Below are positions 26,433-35,963 of a stretch of 64,000 bases of DNA, one piece after another. Within the stretch, counting starts at the first letter, position 1. The number at the start of each line of letters is the position of its first letter. This DNA comes from Ovoidimarina sp963698645 (GTDB taxonomy: Bacteria > Pseudomonadota > Alphaproteobacteria > Rhodobacterales > Rhodobacteraceae), in the NCBI GenBank assembly GCA_963698645.1, contig CAVORP010000009.1:744001-808000 (forward strand). Direction: 5' to 3'. The notes beneath the pieces were generated by a model that was given only the letters and a program-made list of their open reading frames with translations, did no database searches and was not told the origin of the DNA. The position numbers and the translations under genes are program-made.

Positions 26433-27103
26433 GCGGCGGCGCGCAGCCGCTCGCCGATCCACTGCGTGAGCTGGCGGATCTCGTCCATGCTGACGCTGTG
26501 TGGCATCGGGTAGCTGTGCCAGTCGACCTTGAAGCCGTGGCGCGTGAGCCATTCACGCGACATCAAACCAAGCCCTTGCGACACCACCGGGTCGAGGCTG
26601 CCGTGCGCCATGAACAGCGGGATCGCGCTCGCCGCTTCAACCCACTCGTGCTCGGCGAGATCGGCCAGCGGCAGGTAAGTCGACAGCGCGATCGCCCCGG
26701 CCAGCACCTCGCGTCGACGCACCAGCAGCGACAGCGTGATCGCGCCGCCTTGCGAAAATCCGGCGATGAACTGGCGCTGCGGCGTGATGCCACGGGCGGC
26801 TTCGCGCGCCAGCAAGGCGTCGATCTGCTGCATCGACTCGCGGATGCCGGTCTCGTCCTGGCGGTGCGCGATCTCGGTGCCGGAGATGTCGTACCAGGCA
26901 CGCATGCGCATGCCGCCGTTGACCGTCACCGGTCGCATCGGGGCATGCGGGAACACGAAACGGATCGGCGGCCAATCCGGCCGCACCAACTGCGGCACCA
27001 CCGACTCGAAGTCATGTCCGTCGGCACCGAGGCCATGCAGCCACAGCACACTGAAGCGTGGGTTCGGACCGGTTTCAAGTTCGACGGTTTCGAGCAGGTC
27101 CAT
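26429..27103 (-). CDS. Alpha/beta-hydrolase carboxylesterase (phospholipase/carboxylesterase family)
   Basis: A 224-residue cytoplasmic serine esterase. The oxyanion region VLWLHGLGADGHDFE, the nucleophile elbow GFSQGGAI, the aspartate in HGSLDPVV and the histidine in YPMPHSVS form the expected catalytic triad. Homologues hydrolyse short-chain acyl esters. I chose ATG 27103 because an AAGGA ribosome site lies six bases upstream; the frame extends 19 codons further. It overlaps algZ by four bases and may be co-transcribed with algZ-algR-hemC. Confidence 0.92.
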   Translation of the reverse strand: MDLLETVELETGPNPRFSVLWLHGLGADGHDFESVVPQLVRPDWPPIRFVFPHAPMRPVTVNGGMRMRAWYDISGTEIAHRQDETGIRESMQQIDALLAREAARGITPQRQFIAGFSQGGAITLSLLVRRREVLAGAIALSTYLPLADLAEHEWVEAASAIPLFMAHGSLDPVVSQGLGLMSREWLTRHGFKVDWHSYPMPHSVSMDEIRQLTQWIGERLRAAA

Positions 27104-27160
27104 GCGCAGTCCTTCAGGTCGGGGCCGGGCATTGTCCCGCGCCGGCCCCGGGACTGTCAC

Positions 27161-29584
27161 TCAGGGCGCGGCCTGCGCCGCCCCAGCCACTCCACCCGCC
27201 AGCGCCACACCGGACGCCTTGGGTTGGAAGAAGAACTCGCCGGCTTCATGCCCGGCGAACTGGATCGGTGCGTATTCGGGGAACTGCACCAGCGACGACT
27301 CGGCCGCGGCCAGCGCCAGCGACGAGGACACTTCGCGGAACAGGCGCTGTCCTTCCAGCAGTTGCGCGTTGTCCTCGAGCGCGGCGATCAGCGCCAGCGC
27401 GAAATGCGAGTTGTTGCCGCGGCCGGTGTCCGGCACCGGCGCCAACCCGCCCGAGGTCAGCGCGGTACGCGAGCGGCTCTGGCTCATCGCCTTGACCCAC
27501 TGCCCCCAGGCCTTGTCGGGCATGGCGCTGCTGAAGGTCGGCACCGCGGCACGGGTCATCGCACCCGAGTAGCAGGAGTCGGCTACGACCATCACGTGCC
27601 GCGCGTTCATGGTGTTGAGGATGTCGCTGATGGCGCGGTTCGACAGCCAGGTGTTCGGCGTGCTCGGCGGCCGTCGGCGGGAACCCAGTAGCCCTGCTTG
27701 GTGCCGGCGTCGATTTCGCCGTGGCCGGCGAAGTAGACGACCAGGTTGTCGTCCGGGCCGAGCGCCTCGCGCTTCGCGTTCAGCGCCGAGAGAATCTCGA
27801 AGCGGTTGGCGTTCTTCAGCAGCGTGGTCGCGAACCCGTAGCGGCTGGCGAGCACGCCGGCGACCTTGTCGGCATCGTTGCTGGCACTGCTCAGTGCCGG
27901 GTAGTCGGCGTATTGGTTGTTGCCGATCACGATGGCGTGATAGTGGCCGAGCTTGACGCCGCCCGGGGCTGCGCGCTGGGCGATGCCGTCGCTTGCAGCA
28001 GCCGAGGCCGAAGGCAGCAACAGGAACTCGACGCCGCTGCGGGCGCCGGTGCGGTCGACTGCGGTGACGGCGACATTGGTGCCATCGGCCGCCACCGGCA
28101 TGCTGGCGCGGAACATACCGTCGGCCGCCAACCGTGACGCTGGTGCCGTTGACCAGCACCGACTGCACGCCGGCGCGGGCGATGACCTTGCCCACCACCT
28201 CGGTCTGTTCGCCCTTCGGCGCCAGTGCGGCGGTGCGGCCACGGGTCACGGTCAGTGCCGGTTCGAGGATTTCGACCATCGGGCCGCTGCGCGGCGAGCA
28301 CCGGCACGGCGCTCGCCGCCACACTGCCGCCGACGTGCTGTTCGAGCGCCGTGATCTGGGCCCGCTGGCGCACGACTTCGCGTTGCTTTGCGGTCAGCTG
28401 CTGCTCCAGCAGCAACAGCAGTTCGCGGTCTTCGCTGCGAGGCGGCGACGGCGGACTTGCATCTGTTTGCGCTCGGCATCGAAGCGTTCGAGCTCGGCCT
28501 TCAGCTGCGCATCTTTCTCCTTCAGCGCCGCCTCCAGCGAGTTCATGCGCCCGAGCGCGGCGTCGAGCTCAAGCGCCAGGTCGGACGCGGCCACGCGCAC
28601 GCGCTTGAGTTCGCCAGTGGCGGCCGCAGCTTCGGCACCGCCGCTCCGCACCTTGGCGTCGAGCGCGCTTTCCTCGGCGCGCAGCTCGGCCAGCCGTTTC
28701 TGGTCGGCGGCACGCGCGACGTTGAAGCGCTCTGGTCCTGTTCGAGTCGGGCGCGTTCGAGCTCGATGCGCTCCTGCTCGCGCGCCAGCTTGTCGTTGAG
28801 GGCAATCAGGTCGGGACTGGCAGCGCCGAGTTCGGCCTGCTTCGCCGCCAACTGCTCGCGTGTCTGCTGCAATTGCGCCTGTGCGCTTTCGACCGCGCGC
28901 TTGCGCTCGCCGATTTCGCCCTTCAGGCGCTCATTCTCGGCACGCAAGGCCGCAGCTGCGGCCTTCTGTTGTTCGATGTCCTGACGCAGGCCGGCGATCT
29001 CGGTTTCGCGGGCACTGACGGCAGCGGTCATGGTCGAGGCGTAGATCAGGTCGTCGCCGGTCAGCCCCGAGGCCTCGCGATACAGGTTCAGGGCGCGGGT
29101 CATGTCCTTGGTGCACGCCGAGGCCCTGCTCGTACAGGTAACCGAGGTTGATCTTGGCGCGCTTGAGCCCCTGCGCCGCAGATTTTTCGTACCAGTTGGC
29201 GGCACGGACGTGGTCCGGCGCGGTGCCGAGGCCCTTGTCGTAGATCTCGCCGACGTAGTTCTGCGCCTCGGCGTCGCCGGATTCGGCCTGGCCCATCCAC
29301 ACCTTGAGCGCGGTTTCGTAATTGGCGCGGTCGTAGGAAACGAACTCGCCGCCGCGGATTTCGCAGTCGGACTGGATGGTGCGGATCGGGCGGCGCGCAC
29401 TCATGTAGGTGCTCACCTTGCCGAGCTTGCGCACCTGCCCGGGCAACAGGCAGTCGACGATCATCATGTCTTCGGCATTGCGGATCGAGGCCCGCGGCGC
29501 CGACACCGGAACGGCGGCCAGCAACATGGTCGCGGCGATCGCGATGCTCAAAGAACTGGATTTCAGGATCTGGGTGACAGCCAT
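27161..29584 (-). CDS. Exported Sel1-repeat/coiled-coil/caspase-fold (peptidase C14) protein, several frame changes
   Basis: A modular protein of about 805 residues when frames are joined. An N-terminal signal sequence (TQILKSSSLSIAIAATMLLAAVPVSA) is followed by two Sel1/TPR units (about 105-165; AQNYVGEIYDKGLG, AKINLGYLYEQGLG), a long coiled coil rich in Glu, Ala, Arg (about 190-400), a small beta-rich domain (AGVQSVLVNGTSVTV), and a caspase p20 domain (about 570-800). The catalytic histidine lies in VYFAGHGEID and the catalytic cysteine in VVADSCYSGAM. Frame changes fall near 29130, 28730, 28450, 28290, 28120 and 27670. ATG 29584 has GGAG upstream; ATG 29599 is also possible. Such caspase-like proteins are usually predicted periplasmic or signalling proteases. 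Six indels mean a pseudogene or poor sequence. Confidence 0.78.
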
Positions 29585-29687
29585 ACGCTTGCGCTCCATG
29601 GTTGGGGGCGCACCGCGCGCTACCTGCACCGCACGGCGCTGTAGTAGGCTCGGAGTATAGCCACAGTGCCATCAGGGAGTTCGCCCC

Positions 29688-32600
29688 GTGAACACGCCCG
29701 CCCGCCCCGCTAACCGGCTGACTCGCTTCTTCCACCTTTCCTGCGCACATGCGGCACTGGCGCTGCTGCTGGCCATCAGCGCGCCGCTCGCGCAAGCGCA
29801 GTCGTCGCCGGTCTGCTTCACGGTTACGCCGCCGAGCACCTCGGTGGTCGAGGGCACGGCGGTGGATCTCGTCGCCACCGCCACGGTGATTTCGGGGCCG
29901 GCGCCATCGCCGTCAAACGTCACGTGGAACGCGTTCCCCACCAATGTCACCTTTCCGGGTGGATCGAACTCCATCACCGAAGCCGTCGTTTGGAACTTGT
30001 TGACGCCAGGCGTCTGGCAGGCGCAGGTCAGCCAGCGCGTGCTGGTCGGATTCACCGGCGCGACCACCACGTACTCCGCCAGTGTCTTCGCCAGTGACGG
30101 CTCGTGCACGCCCTCGCCCGCATCGATCAATGTCCTGCCACTTTCCATCCCCAACGTGGTGATGACCAGCAACGGTACGCCGACCCCCGGCGCCAACGTC
30201 GACGCACAAGTGTTCGCCACGCATTTCGTCAACCCGAATACGTTGAGCGCAGTGAACGTGCCGTTCACCTTCAACATCTCCGGTCCCGGCACCTTCGGCA
30301 TTCCCGCACCCTACAAGGTCGTGACCGACGGCGGCGGCTTCGCCAGCATCCCAATCAACATCTCGAACTCGGCGACAGCTGGCCAGAGCATTACCGTCTC
30401 GGCGAGCGCGGCTGGTTACGGCACTGCCACCACCACGATCACGGTGGTCAATGCCACGACGACCCAGGTCGTCGTCACCAGCGGCGACAACCAACAGTTG
30501 AATCCGAGCCAGTCGAGCGAACCGATTGTGTTCGAGTTGCAGTCGGTGATCATCCGCAACCAACGCGCGCCACAGGCCACGGCCGCCACCGTCAGCATCC
30601 TGTCCGGTGATGCCGTGATCACTGAGAGCGGCGGGTCGACTGCGTCCATTGCACTGTCGCTCTCGATTCCCCAGCAGGGCGCTTTCTCGATCATCGCCGG
30701 CAGCACGCCGGGGCCCGTGGTCATCGGCATCGACGTTCTCGGAACAGCACCCGCAGTCCCCCGCGGCTACGCCTACGCCGAGGTGCTCGACCCGACACCA
30801 CCGAAGCCGCTGGAAATCGTGAGCGGCAACGGCCAGATGGCCGAGGTCGGCCAGGTGTTGCCGCAAGCGCTGGTGGTGCGCGTACCGCCGGACGCGGTAG
30901 CGGTGGGCGCCTTCCCCCGCGCCAAGCAGGCGACCACGATCGACTTCCGCGTCATCAGCGGGCAGGCGCGATTCGTTGCCAACAACCAAGGGGTCTTTCA
31001 GGCACCGGTCGATGCCGGCACCGGACTCGCATCGGCGCAACTGCAATTCGCTTACGAAATTGGCACGGTACGCATTGAGGCCAGTGCCCCGGGCTACCAG
31101 CCGGTGGTGTTCAACGCCAGCGCCGTCGCGCCTGGGCAGGTGCTGGAACTGACCCGTCTGAGTGCGCCAGCACTGGGCGCCCCGGGCTCGCAGAGCGATC
31201 CGCTGGTGGTGCAATTGACGCGGTCGGGTGTGCCGGTTTCCGACGCACGCATCGACTGGCAAGTCATTTCCGGCGCGGCGACACTGGCGACTCCGGATAC
31301 CCAGACCGACAGCGTCGGCCACTCGCAAAATGCGCTCACGTTCGGCACCTTCGCTGGCGACATCGTGGTGCGCGCCACGCATACCCCGAGCGACGGCACC
31401 GTCAGCGTCAGCACCGACTTCACCCTCGCCGTCCCGGCTCAAGGCGCGTTGCTCTCGGTGAGTGCCGGCAATGGCCAGAGCGGGCCGATCGGCGGCACCC
31501 TCGACCAGCCGATCGAGTTCTGGCTGCACAACTACTCCGGCCCCATCGTCGGCGAAATCGTGAACTTCAGCGTGACCGGAGCGGCCACGCTGACCGCAGC
31601 CTCGGCGACCACCGACAGCGAAGGCAAGGTGCGCGCGAACCTGCGCTTTGGTGGCACGGCCGGCGCGGTCACGGTGACTGCCCGCGCCTTCGGCAACCAG
31701 ATCAGCGCCAGTGCGGTCGCGACCAGTTTCGTGCCGCACCTGACCATCGTCTCCGGCGACGGCCAATCCGCCCCAGCCAGCGCCGCTCTGCCCGATCCGC
31801 TGGTGATCGGTATCAGCCAGCCGGTGGCAGCGATGCTGGGCAAGGCCCTTGGCGGCCTCGCGGTGAACTGGCGCGTGCTCTGCGGCAATGGCACCCTGAC
31901 CGCAGCGAGCACCCAGACCGACAGCTTCGGCCACAGCCAGAACCGGCTCACGCTCGGACCGAGCCCAGGCTGCAACCAGGTCGAAGCGGCGATTCAGGGC
32001 GTCGGCACGGTCACCTTCAACGCCACCGCCACGGTGCCAGCCGGCACCATCCTCGAGATCTTCTCCGGCAACGGCCAGGCGCTGGTGCCGCGCGCGGATT
32101 CCGCGCCGCTGCGCGTGCGTGCCCGCACCCCGGACGGCCAGAACCTGGCCGGCATCGTGATCGACTTCAGTGCCGATCGCAGCGAGGCGACGTTGAATCC
32201 GACCGAAGCCACCACCACAGCCGACGGCACCGCATCGACCATCGTCCGCATCGGACTGCCAGTCGGCGTGCGCGTCACTGCGCGCATCCGCGGCGCGTCT
32301 GCGGTCGCTGCGGTCGATTTCGCGCTGAACGCGGGTGTCGTCAACATGCCGAACCTCGGCGCCGGGGAAACCGGTGTCGCCATCGCCATCGACAGCGCCT
32401 GTCCGCGACTCGCCGGCATGAGCAACCTCACGGCAGGACAAGCCGACCTGCTGGCGCGTTGCAGCGAACTGGTCGGCAATGCCGCGAATCATCCGTCCGA
32501 AGTGGTCCGCGCGCTCGGCGAGATGCTCGGCGATGAGGCCTCGTCGCAGAACAACGCAGCGCTGGCGGCGGCAGCGAACCAGCTCGACCACTTGAAATCA

Positions 32601-33638
32601 CGCTTCGCGGCGCTGCGTTCCGGCTCGCGCGGGCTCGACCTCGCCGGCCTGAACCTGATGGTGCCAGGCGGCGCGATTCCGCTCAGCCTGTTGCCAAGCG
32701 CGATCGTGCTCGCAGTGGGCGAACCGCCGGAGGAAGTCGGCGCCGAGTTCTCGCGCTGGGGCTTCTTCGCCACCGGCACCATCGGTCGTGGTGAGCGCGA
32801 TCCGGACACGCTCGACCCGGGCTACAAGTACGACAGCTACGACATCACCGCCGGCGTCGACTACCGCGCCACCGATTCCTGGGTGCTCGGCGCCGCACTC
32901 GGCTTCAACGGCAACGACACCCGCCTGCCCGACGCACGCAGCGGCATGGACGCGACCGGTTGGACCGTCTCCGGCTACGCCAGCTGGTTCGCCGCTTCGC
33001 AGTGGTACGTGGATGCGGTGCTCAGCTACGGCAGCAACCAGTTCGACCTCGAGCGCAGCCTCGACTACAGCATCGCCGGGCTCGCTGGCGGCCTGACCCG
33101 CGTCGACCAGATCGCGCTGGCTTCTCCCGATGGCGACCGCCAGTCGTTCTCGGTCTCGCTCGGCCGCGACTTCAACAAGGGCGCATGGAGCTTCGGCCCC
33201 TATCTGCGTGCGGCCTACACCAGCATCGGTTTCGACGGCTACAGCGAGACCATGTCCAACCCGTCGGGCGCCGGTTCCGGACTGGCACTGCAGGTCGAAG
33301 GGCGCACGCTCAAGAGCCTGCAAGGCGTGGTCGGCGGCAAGCTCAGCTACGCTGTGAGCACCTCTTGGGGCGTGCTGCTGCCAAGCGCGCAGATCGAGTG
33401 GGTCAACGAGTTCGAGGATGATCCCGAACTGCTGGTCACGCGCTTCCTGCACGACCCGACACAGACGCCGATCCTGATCGAGAGTGACCGCATCGACGAC
33501 AGCTACTTCAATATCGGGCTGGGTCTGTCTGGCGTGTTCGCCAGCGGACGCAGCGCCTACCTGTACTACGAACATGTCGCCGGCCAGGAACGCATGAGTT
33601 CGGACAGCCTCGCCATCGGCATTCGCATCGAGTTCTGA
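29688..33638 (+). CDS. Autotransporter (type Va) with Ig-like repeat passenger
   Basis: A 1316-residue surface protein. A GTG start at 29688 with GGGAG upstream leads into a signal peptide (HAALALLLAISAPLAQAQ). The passenger holds about six Ig-like (Big_1/invasin-like) repeats of about 100 residues, each opening with a variant of IVSGNGQ (near residues 261, 376, 485, 589, 686, 788). A linker region (about 890-1000) carries helices and LMVPGGAIPLSLLPSAIV. The C-terminal autotransporter barrel (about 1020-1316) starts WGFFATGTIGRGERD and ends AIGIRIEF, with the terminal aromatic residue expected of an outer-membrane barrel. Single clean frame. Probably an adhesin-like surface protein. Confidence 0.88.
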   Translation: MNTPARPANRLTRFFHLSCAHAALALLLAISAPLAQAQSSPVCFTVTPPSTSVVEGTAVDLVATATVISGPAPSPSNVTWNAFPTNVTFPGGSNSITEAVVWNLLTPGVWQAQVSQRVLVGFTGATTTYSASVFASDGSCTPSPASINVLPLSIPNVVMTSNGTPTPGANVDAQVFATHFVNPNTLSAVNVPFTFNISGPGTFGIPAPYKVVTDGGGFASIPINISNSATAGQSITVSASAAGYGTATTTITVVNATTTQVVVTSGDNQQLNPSQSSEPIVFELQSVIIRNQRAPQATAATVSILSGDAVITESGGSTASIALSLSIPQQGAFSIIAGSTPGPVVIGIDVLGTAPAVPRGYAYAEVLDPTPPKPLEIVSGNGQMAEVGQVLPQALVVRVPPDAVAVGAFPRAKQATTIDFRVISGQARFVANNQGVFQAPVDAGTGLASAQLQFAYEIGTVRIEASAPGYQPVVFNASAVAPGQVLELTRLSAPALGAPGSQSDPLVVQLTRSGVPVSDARIDWQVISGAATLATPDTQTDSVGHSQNALTFGTFAGDIVVRATHTPSDGTVSVSTDFTLAVPAQGALLSVSAGNGQSGPIGGTLDQPIEFWLHNYSGPIVGEIVNFSVTGAATLTAASATTDSEGKVRANLRFGGTAGAVTVTARAFGNQISASAVATSFVPHLTIVSGDGQSAPASAALPDPLVIGISQPVAAMLGKALGGLAVNWRVLCGNGTLTAASTQTDSFGHSQNRLTLGPSPGCNQVEAAIQGVGTVTFNATATVPAGTILEIFSGNGQALVPRADSAPLRVRARTPDGQNLAGIVIDFSADRSEATLNPTEATTTADGTASTIVRIGLPVGVRVTARIRGASAVAAVDFALNAGVVNMPNLGAGETGVAIAIDSACPRLAGMSNLTAGQADLLARCSELVGNAANHPSEVVRALGEMLGDEASSQNNAALAAAANQLDHLKSRFAALRSGSRGLDLAGLNLMVPGGAIPLSLLPSAIVLAVGEPPEEVGAEFSRWGFFATGTIGRGERDPDTLDPGYKYDSYDITAGVDYRATDSWVLGAALGFNGNDTRLPDARSGMDATGWTVSGYASWFAASQWYVDAVLSYGSNQFDLERSLDYSIAGLAGGLTRVDQIALASPDGDRQSFSVSLGRDFNKGAWSFGPYLRAAYTSIGFDGYSETMSNPSGAGSGLALQVEGRTLKSLQGVVGGKLSYAVSTSWGVLLPSAQIEWVNEFEDDPELLVTRFLHDPTQTPILIESDRIDDSYFNIGLGLSGVFASGRSAYLYYEHVAGQERMSSDSLAIGIRIEF

Positions 33639-33644
33639 GGGGGC

Positions 33645-33672
33645 TTGGCGGAATGCGCGAACTCGTCATAAT
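33645..33672 (+). promoter_or_regulatory. Candidate sigma-70 promoter for the PP2C gene
   Basis: TTGGCG (33645-33650) and CATAAT (33667-33672) are spaced by 16 bases and sit 27 bases before the ATG at 33700. This suggests the phosphatase is transcribed separately from the autotransporter. Confidence 0.45.
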
Positions 33673-33699
33673 CCGGGACCCTATGCAGTTGCAGCCAAC

Positions 33700-34404
33700 A
33701 TGATCGAATTCGGGCATTCCACCCACGTCGGGCTCCGCCGCGAGCACAACGAAGACACCTACTACGCCGACAGCGAGCTCGGCCTGTGGCTGGTCGCCGA
33801 CGGCATGGGCGGCCATGAGAATGGCGAGGTCGCGAGTGCGCTGGCGCGCGATACGCTGGTGCGCGAGATCAAGGCCGGCGAACTGCTGGCACGCGCCATC
33901 CAGATGGCCGACGAGGAGATCATCAAGCACTCGAACCGGCGTCCGCAGGCGCTGCCGATGGGCACCACCATCGCCGCCGTGCGGGTACAGGGCAACGACT
34001 ACGAAATCGCCTGGGTCGGCGACAGTCGCGTCTACTGTGTCGAGGGCGGCCGCTTCCGGCAGTTGTCGCAAGACCACTCCTACGTGCGCGAACTGGTCGA
34101 GCAAGGCGCCATCAGCGCCGAGCAGGCGCGCACCCACCCGCACCGCAACGTCGTCACCCAGGCACTCGGCGTCACCGATCCGCAGAGCCTGCGCGTCGAG
34201 ACCGTCACCGGCGCCCTCGCCCCGGGCAGTCAGCTACTGCTGTGCAGCGATGGTCTGACCGAAGAAGTGGACGATGCGGACATCGCGGGCGTGCTCGCAC
34301 GCAGCGATCTTTCGGCCCAGGAATGCGTCGACCATCTGATCCTGGCCGCGCTCGATGGCGGCGGCTCGGACAACGTCACGGTGATTTTGCTGCGCAGTCA
34401 GTAG
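33700..34404 (+). CDS. PP2C-family serine/threonine phosphatase (PrpC/Stp-like)
   Basis: A 234-residue metal-dependent phosphatase. Metal-binding and catalytic motifs are in order: RREHNEDTYYADSE, LVADGMGGHENGEVAS, MGTTIAAVRV, IAWVGDSRVYCVEGG, LLCSDGLTEEVDD and GGGSDNVTVILL. It is convergent with a serine/threonine kinase gene only 13 bases away, so kinase and phosphatase form an antagonistic pair, as with prkC-prpC in Firmicutes or the T6SS-linked pairs. No type VI genes are near. Confidence 0.95.
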   Translation: MIEFGHSTHVGLRREHNEDTYYADSELGLWLVADGMGGHENGEVASALARDTLVREIKAGELLARAIQMADEEIIKHSNRRPQALPMGTTIAAVRVQGNDYEIAWVGDSRVYCVEGGRFRQLSQDHSYVRELVEQGAISAEQARTHPHRNVVTQALGVTDPQSLRVETVTGALAPGSQLLLCSDGLTEEVDDADIAGVLARSDLSAQECVDHLILAALDGGGSDNVTVILLRSQ

Positions 34405-34417
34405 GCGCCGACGCGCG

Positions 34418-35881
34418 TTACTGCGCCGGGCATTCCCGATCGCGCAGTGCCAGCAGCGCAGGCCGCTCCGGAACCGCGAGCAGACCGGCCTCCGCCAGCA
34501 GGTTGCAGCCGGTGACCGAACCCCGATCGAGCGCCGCGCGGGCCTTGGATTCATAGAAGTCGGCGATCCGCAGCAGCCCCTCGTTGGCTTCGCTGTTGCC
34601 AGGATCGAGACGCAACACCTGCTGGTAGATCTCGATCGCGTTGTCTCCTGGCGGCGATGACAGCTTACGCCCGACCAAGGTTGATTCTCCGCTCGGCACG
34701 ATCGCCTCGCGCACGTAGCCGCTCGCCTTGGCCAGCAGCGACTGGACATCGCCTTCGATCACCGGCAGGGCCTCGACCGGTTCCGGATCGACAATCACGG
34801 GCACCACTGGCACCGCGGGCTCCGCGACCAAGGCCGGTGCGCGCAGCTGCGACCAAGCGACCACTGCAACGACCAGCGCGCCGGCGCCAACCAGCGCCCA
34901 AACCCAGGGCTTGCGCGCTTCCGTCCGCGCCGGCGCCGCCAGCTCCGGCTCGACGGCCAGGCCACGCTGTGTCGGTGCCGCCTGGTCGACCGGACCCACG
35001 GCCATGCGTGTCGCCGTGCGCTTGCGCGTGGTTTGCGCTTCGCGCATCGCCTTGGCTTCGGGTGCCGTCGCGATCAGTTTTTCGCAGGCGGCCACGAAAT
35101 CGTCGCCGGTATGGAAGCGGGCTTCCGGCGACTTCGCCATCAACTGATCGATCAGCGGCTGCAACCAGGCCTGGTTCTGCGGCAAGTGCGGAATCGGATG
35201 TGTCACGTGCATCAGCGCGATCGTGTACGGATCGCTGGAATCGTAGGGCGGCCCACCGGTGAGCAGTTCGAACATCATCGCGCCCAGGCTGTAGAGATCG
35301 GAGCGGCCGTCCACCTTTTCGGCGCGCGCCTGCTCCGGGCTCATGTAGTGCGGCGTGCCGATGGAATTTCCGGCCTGGGTGGCCATGGTGTTCGAGTTCA
35401 TCGCCTTGGCGATGCCGAAGTCCGCGAGCACGGCGGTGCCATTGGCACGGAACAGCACGTTGCCGGGCTTCACGTCGCGATGCACCACGCCCTTCTCGTG
35501 CGCGTAGGCGAGACCGAGCGCGACATCGCGCGCAACGTCGAGGATCGCCGGCACCGTCATCGCCTTGTCCATGCGCTCGCGCAGGGTGCCACCGGGGATG
35601 AACTCCTGGGCCAGGTAGTAGACACCCGCGTGCTGGCCGATGTCGTACACCGTCACCAGGTTCGGATGGCTGAGCTTGGCGGTGAGCCGGCCTTCCTTGA
35701 GAAAACGGTCGGTGAACTCGGTATTCGCGGCCAGCGTCGGGGCCATCACCTTGAGTGCGACCTCGCGGTCCAGCGACTCCTGCATCGCCAGATAGACCGA
35801 GGCCATGCCGCCCTCGCCAAGGCCACGCAGGATGCGGTACCCGGGGATATCGACGCTCTTCAGGACTTGGGTAACACTCAT
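34418..35881 (-). CDS. Transmembrane serine/threonine protein kinase (Hanks type)
   Basis: A 487-residue kinase. The catalytic domain occupies about residues 15-270: glycine loop GLGEGGMASVYLA, lysine in VALKVM, catalytic loop HRDVKPGNVLF, DFGIAKA, and GTPHYMSPEQARAEKVDGRSDLYSLG. A charged linker (about 280-330) precedes one membrane helix (WVWALVGAGALVVAVVAW). The outer part contains a TPR-like helix pair (IEIYQQVLRLDPGNSEANEGLLRIADFY) and two cysteines near the end, which could sense envelope signals. I chose ATG 35881 over an upstream TTG. It is convergent with the PP2C gene. Confidence 0.93.
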   Translation of the reverse strand: MSVTQVLKSVDIPGYRILRGLGEGGMASVYLAMQESLDREVALKVMAPTLAANTEFTDRFLKEGRLTAKLSHPNLVTVYDIGQHAGVYYLAQEFIPGGTLRERMDKAMTVPAILDVARDVALGLAYAHEKGVVHRDVKPGNVLFRANGTAVLADFGIAKAMNSNTMATQAGNSIGTPHYMSPEQARAEKVDGRSDLYSLGAMMFELLTGGPPYDSSDPYTIALMHVTHPIPHLPQNQAWLQPLIDQLMAKSPEARFHTGDDFVAACEKLIATAPEAKAMREAQTTRKRTATRMAVGPVDQAAPTQRGLAVEPELAAPARTEARKPWVWALVGAGALVVAVVAWSQLRAPALVAEPAVPVVPVIVDPEPVEALPVIEGDVQSLLAKASGYVREAIVPSGESTLVGRKLSSPPGDNAIEIYQQVLRLDPGNSEANEGLLRIADFYESKARAALDRGSVTGCNLLAEAGLLAVPERPALLALRDRECPAQ

Positions 35882-35963
35882 GCCGATCGGGGCCTGCGCA
35901 GGATCATCCGGCAAAGATAGCAAAGCCGGTCATGCCGCAGGCAATTCCCGCCGTGTTCCGCGT

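Noticed and set aside
29913..32591. An 892-codon open frame on the minus strand
   Set aside because: It is the antisense of the autotransporter passenger, whose signal peptide, repeats and barrel prove the plus-strand gene.
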